Part shown: positions 6,381 through 8,398 of the stretch, piece by piece | How the letters are laid out: each line of letters opens with the position of its first letter | Position numbering within the stretch: position 1 is the stretch's first letter | Origin: Ignavibacteriales bacterium | GTDB lineage: Bacteria; Bacteroidota; Ignavibacteria; UBA10030 | NCBI GenBank assembly: GCA_016207365.1 | Contig: JACQPU010000206.1 | Location: 1-8,398 of the forward strand | Direction: 5' to 3' | DNA: 8,398 nt | The notes under the pieces: generated by a model | Told to the model about the DNA's origin: nothing | Database searches by the model: none | What the model saw: only the letters and a program-made list of their open reading frames with translations | Made by a program: the position numbers and the translations under genes

Positions 6381-6432
6381 AAATCAGCGAAATCTGCAAT
6401 CAGCGATTACATCTGTGTAATCTGCGAAAATC
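6381..6432 (+). repeat. right 52-bp inverted repeat of the GxxExxY cassette
   Basis: This arm has AATCWGC at 6382, 6391, 6398 and 6419 and ATCTGTG at 6411, in the same order and spacing as the left arm but on the opposite strand. The outer end (6432) coincides with the TGA stop of the dehydrogenase (6433-6431). Several of the differences between the arms are T/A exchanges at the variable base of the heptamer, so the arms are related members of one repeat family rather than a fresh perfect duplication. Confidence 0.85.
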
Positions 6433-7459
6433 ACACGCTCATAACGATCTTCCCAAACTGATTCCCCTCCTCCAATATTCTATGTCCCTCCCTCACCTCC
6501 TTCAAAGGCATTACTCGATCAATCACCGGTTTCAAAATCCCCTTCTCGAAAAATCCGAGGATCTTTATCAAGTCACCTTTCTTCCCCATTGTCGATCCAA
6601 GAATCTGGAGCTGCTTGTAGAACACATATCGCAAATCTGTCACGGCATCATATCCGCTCGTCGCCCCGCATGTCACCAACCGTCCTCCTTTAGTCAGACT
6701 TCGAATGCAGTCTTCCCACACCGCTTTTCCAACATGATCGAAAACCACATCGACTCCGCGTTTTCCCGTTATTCGCCTCACCTCATCGCCCATGTTCTGC
6801 CTTTCCCTGTCTATCACTTCGTCGCACCCGATCTCCCTGGCCTTTGCAATCTTCTTCTCTCCGCTCGTTACGCCAATCACTCTGGCACCGCGCAATTTCG
6901 CGATCTGAATCCCCGCGCTTCCCACGCCGCTCGATGCCCCGATCACCAACACATCTTCACCAGGCTGGACATTCGCCTTGTCCACCAGCATTTGCCAGGC
7001 CGTCAAAAAAACCAGGGCGCCTGCCGCGGCGGCCTCGAATGAGACGTTGGAAGGAAGTTTAATGACGTTTCGCGCGGGTACCGAAATGTACTCCGCATCA
7101 GCACCGTCCCTGTGTTCGCCAATAAGCTTGTAGTCCTTGCACAGGTTATCGTCTCCGTTGAGACAGTGCGCACAATGACCACATGAGATTCCCTGGGCAA
7201 CAACGACCCGGTCGCCGATGGAAACGTGAAAAACGCCTTCGCCCTTCTTCGCAACGATGCCGGCTGCATCGACACCGGGGATAATCGGAAGGGGAAACCG
7301 GACACCGGGGAGGCCACGACGGACCCACAGGTCGAGATGGTTGAGGGATGTGGCCTTGATCTGGATGAGGATATCGCCCGGACCGACGGTGGGCGCGGGG
7401 ATTTCCTCGAAGATGAGCTTGTCGAGACCCCCATGCTCATGAATACGTACGCAAAACAT
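6431..7459 (-). CDS. zinc-containing alcohol dehydrogenase/quinone oxidoreductase family protein
   Basis: This 342-residue medium-chain dehydrogenase/reductase probably reduces or oxidises a small carbonyl, alcohol or quinone with NAD(P)(H) in the cytosol; the substrate is not inferable. The catalytic GroES-like domain comes first (about 1-150), then a Rossmann domain with the cofactor loop GASSGVG (174-180). Four cysteines, C93, C96, C99 and C107, form the structural-zinc lobe. The catalytic-zinc ligands of classical alcohol dehydrogenases are absent: the usual cysteine site reads NHLD (40-43) and the usual GHE reads GVD (62-64). This mixture fits the zinc-lobe-containing quinone oxidoreductase-like subgroup. 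The ATG follows the upstream gene's TGA directly (TGAATG), so translation is probably coupled. The stop lies at the outer end of the right inverted repeat, and the C-terminus (GKIVMSV) is of normal family type. Confidence 0.93.
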   Translation of the reverse strand: MFCVRIHEHGGLDKLIFEEIPAPTVGPGDILIQIKATSLNHLDLWVRRGLPGVRFPLPIIPGVDAAGIVAKKGEGVFHVSIGDRVVVAQGISCGHCAHCLNGDDNLCKDYKLIGEHRDGADAEYISVPARNVIKLPSNVSFEAAAAGALVFLTAWQMLVDKANVQPGEDVLVIGASSGVGSAGIQIAKLRGARVIGVTSGEKKIAKAREIGCDEVIDRERQNMGDEVRRITGKRGVDVVFDHVGKAVWEDCIRSLTKGGRLVTCGATSGYDAVTDLRYVFYKQLQILGSTMGKKGDLIKILGFFEKGILKPVIDRVMPLKEVREGHRILEEGNQFGKIVMSV

Positions 7460-8398
7460 TCAGTTTGTATGGAGTGCTTCGGGAATTGGTGACGTGACGA
7501 AGGAAACCTGATAAATCTGAAGCGACGGGCTCGATGTTGTCAGAGTAAGAAGGGATTCCCCGAAGGCTTTGTTGCGAACAAGATGGAAGAGCCCCGGCCG
7601 TTCAACAAGCACAGAGGTCGAGCCGTCAGGCAACTGGCGAACATCTCCGCCGCGAATTTCTCCTTGGAGCGAAACACCACCCTGCAAGACCTGTACGGAA
7701 CAGGATTCCTCCCCCTCGGGAGCCAGGACAGCGTTGACCTCCAGTGCCTCATATCTGACGCTCGCCGTACCCTTTTCCCCCGGTTGACCTGCAAATTGCA
7801 TGCACTCCCGCTCATTCCTCCATTTCCCTTTCAGGTACACTCGTCCCGGAAGCAAAAGACCAGTCTCAGCATACTCCAGAGTGCTTTCAGGACTGAATCC
7901 TTCCGGATTCCCGATCGGTCCCCGGAGATATCCCAAGGCGATATCTCCCGTTGCCCTGTAGCACAGAACGCCTGGTATATCGATATCGTGAATCGGGGGC
8001 GTAAAATCCGGCAATTCCCCATGAATCCCCGCCTCAGTCAGAAGCGCCTGAAGCATCCGCTCCACCTGATCATATCCACCTTCCCCTGCGCGGGTAAATC
8101 GTATGAATCCATCTTTATCTACGAGGCACACCGTCGGCCAGACACGATTCCCGTATGCTGTCCAGACGAACCACTGATTATCGGCCAAAACCGGATATTC
8201 AATTCCAAGCCTCTTGAGGGCGTCCTGAACGTTTTCCTGTTTTGTGCCAAAATGGAATTCCGGTGTGTGTACCCCAATCACCGTCAATCCATAGTCGCCA
8301 TACTTCTCAAGCCATGATTTCACATACGCAAGGGACCGCAAGGAACCGGCTGAAGCATAGTCCCAGAAATGGATCAGAACCACGTGGCCCTGAAGGTC
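7460..8398 (-). CDS. DipZ-like thioredoxin-fold protein lacking CxxC, 5'-partial
   Basis: The frame runs open to the right edge. A GTG at 8383 could be read as a start, but the preceding codons (DLQGH) match the DLRGKVVL segment that normally precedes the fold, so the gene continues outside the window. The visible part resembles the C-terminal half of DipZ proteins: a TlpA/redoxin-like domain (FWDYASAGS, then VIGVHTPEFHF, VLADNQWFVW and RVWPTVCLVD with the cis-proline), followed from about residue 130 by a beta-rich domain with GRVYLKGKWRN. The redox motif, CxxC in family members, is SAGS here (S11 and S14, counted from 8383), so thiol-disulfide exchange by this domain is unlikely. Whether the missing N-terminus holds a signal peptide, membrane segments or other domains cannot be seen. 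It abuts the dehydrogenase gene with no gap. Confidence 0.85.
   Translation of the reverse strand, partial: DLQGHVVLIHFWDYASAGSLRSLAYVKSWLEKYGDYGLTVIGVHTPEFHFGTKQENVQDALKRLGIEYPVLADNQWFVWTAYGNRVWPTVCLVDKDGFIRFTRAGEGGYDQVERMLQALLTEAGIHGELPDFTPPIHDIDIPGVLCYRATGDIALGYLRGPIGNPEGFSPESTLEYAETGLLLPGRVYLKGKWRNERECMQFAGQPGEKGTASVRYEALEVNAVLAPEGEESCSVQVLQGGVSLQGEIRGGDVRQLPDGSTSVLVERPGLFHLVRNKAFGESLLTLTTSSPSLQIYQVSFVTSPIPEALHTN

Noticed and set aside
5893..6432. CRISPR array or classical insertion sequence
   Set aside because: The repeats are short, irregular and inverted without unique spacers, and the enclosed gene is not a transposase; no target-site duplication was seen next to the arms.
5951..7042. 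Long open frame on the plus strand (363 codons)
   Set aside because: It runs antisense to the GxxExxY gene and the dehydrogenase, both recognised by motifs, and its translation shows no domain or plausible composition.
7583..8317. Plus-strand open frame of 244 codons
   Set aside because: It is a shadow of the DipZ-like gene, with no start signals or protein family features.
8381..8383. GTG at 8383 as the true start of the DipZ-like gene
   Set aside because: The frame stays open to the edge, and the upstream codons encode the residues that normally precede this fold, so an internal valine is more likely.

Overview
The window is bacterial DNA with seven protein genes, all on the minus strand, so transcription runs from the right edge to the left edge. 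In that order they are: (1) a DipZ-type thioredoxin-fold protein cut by the right edge, 7460-8398; (2) a zinc-containing alcohol dehydrogenase/quinone oxidoreductase, 6431-7459; (3) a small GxxExxY-family PD-(D/E)XK-like protein, 5933-6361; (4) full-length cobalamin-dependent methionine synthase MetH, 2218-5742; (5) 2,3-bisphosphoglycerate-dependent phosphoglycerate mutase GpmA, 1446-2081; (6) a DUF309 protein, 866-1258; (7) a metallo-beta-lactamase-fold hydrolase, 21-869.

The best regulatory content is the metH leader. A sigma70-like promoter (TTGATT-17-TACATT) starts transcription almost exactly at the base of a compact pseudoknot with the sequence hallmarks of a SAM-II (or related SAM-V) riboswitch. 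A classical intrinsic terminator follows, ending just before the metH start codon. An eight-base string, AGCGTCGG, is present both in the 3' part of the aptamer and in the 3' arm of the terminator. This gives a simple model of mutually exclusive pairing, in which S-adenosylmethionine switches off synthesis of the enzyme that supplies its precursor.

Between the dehydrogenase and metH sits a discrete module. The GxxExxY gene is bracketed by two 52-bp, ungapped, inverted copies of an AATCWGC-rich repeat. The outer end of one copy falls on the dehydrogenase stop codon, and the outer end of the other lies a few bases from the metH promoter. The inner end of the left copy encodes the last codons and stop of the GxxExxY gene. 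It looks like a repeat-bounded cassette inserted without damaging its neighbours.

Three other gene-free stretches (window start, between DUF309 and gpmA, between gpmA and metH) carry low-complexity sequence with a seven-base period. The DUF309-hydrolase pair has a perfect TATAAT promoter only eight bases before its ATG, which predicts a leaderless mRNA. Genes 1-2 and 6-7 are tightly coupled pairs.

The organism cannot be named from this window. Gene content (MetH with activation domain, short GpmA, DUF309, DipZ-like protein) together with intergenic heptamer repeats and GxxExxY genes is what I would expect from a free-living, probably environmental and possibly uncultivated bacterium of moderate GC content. 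That is an inference, not a classification. No tRNA, rRNA, CRISPR array or transposase was found.
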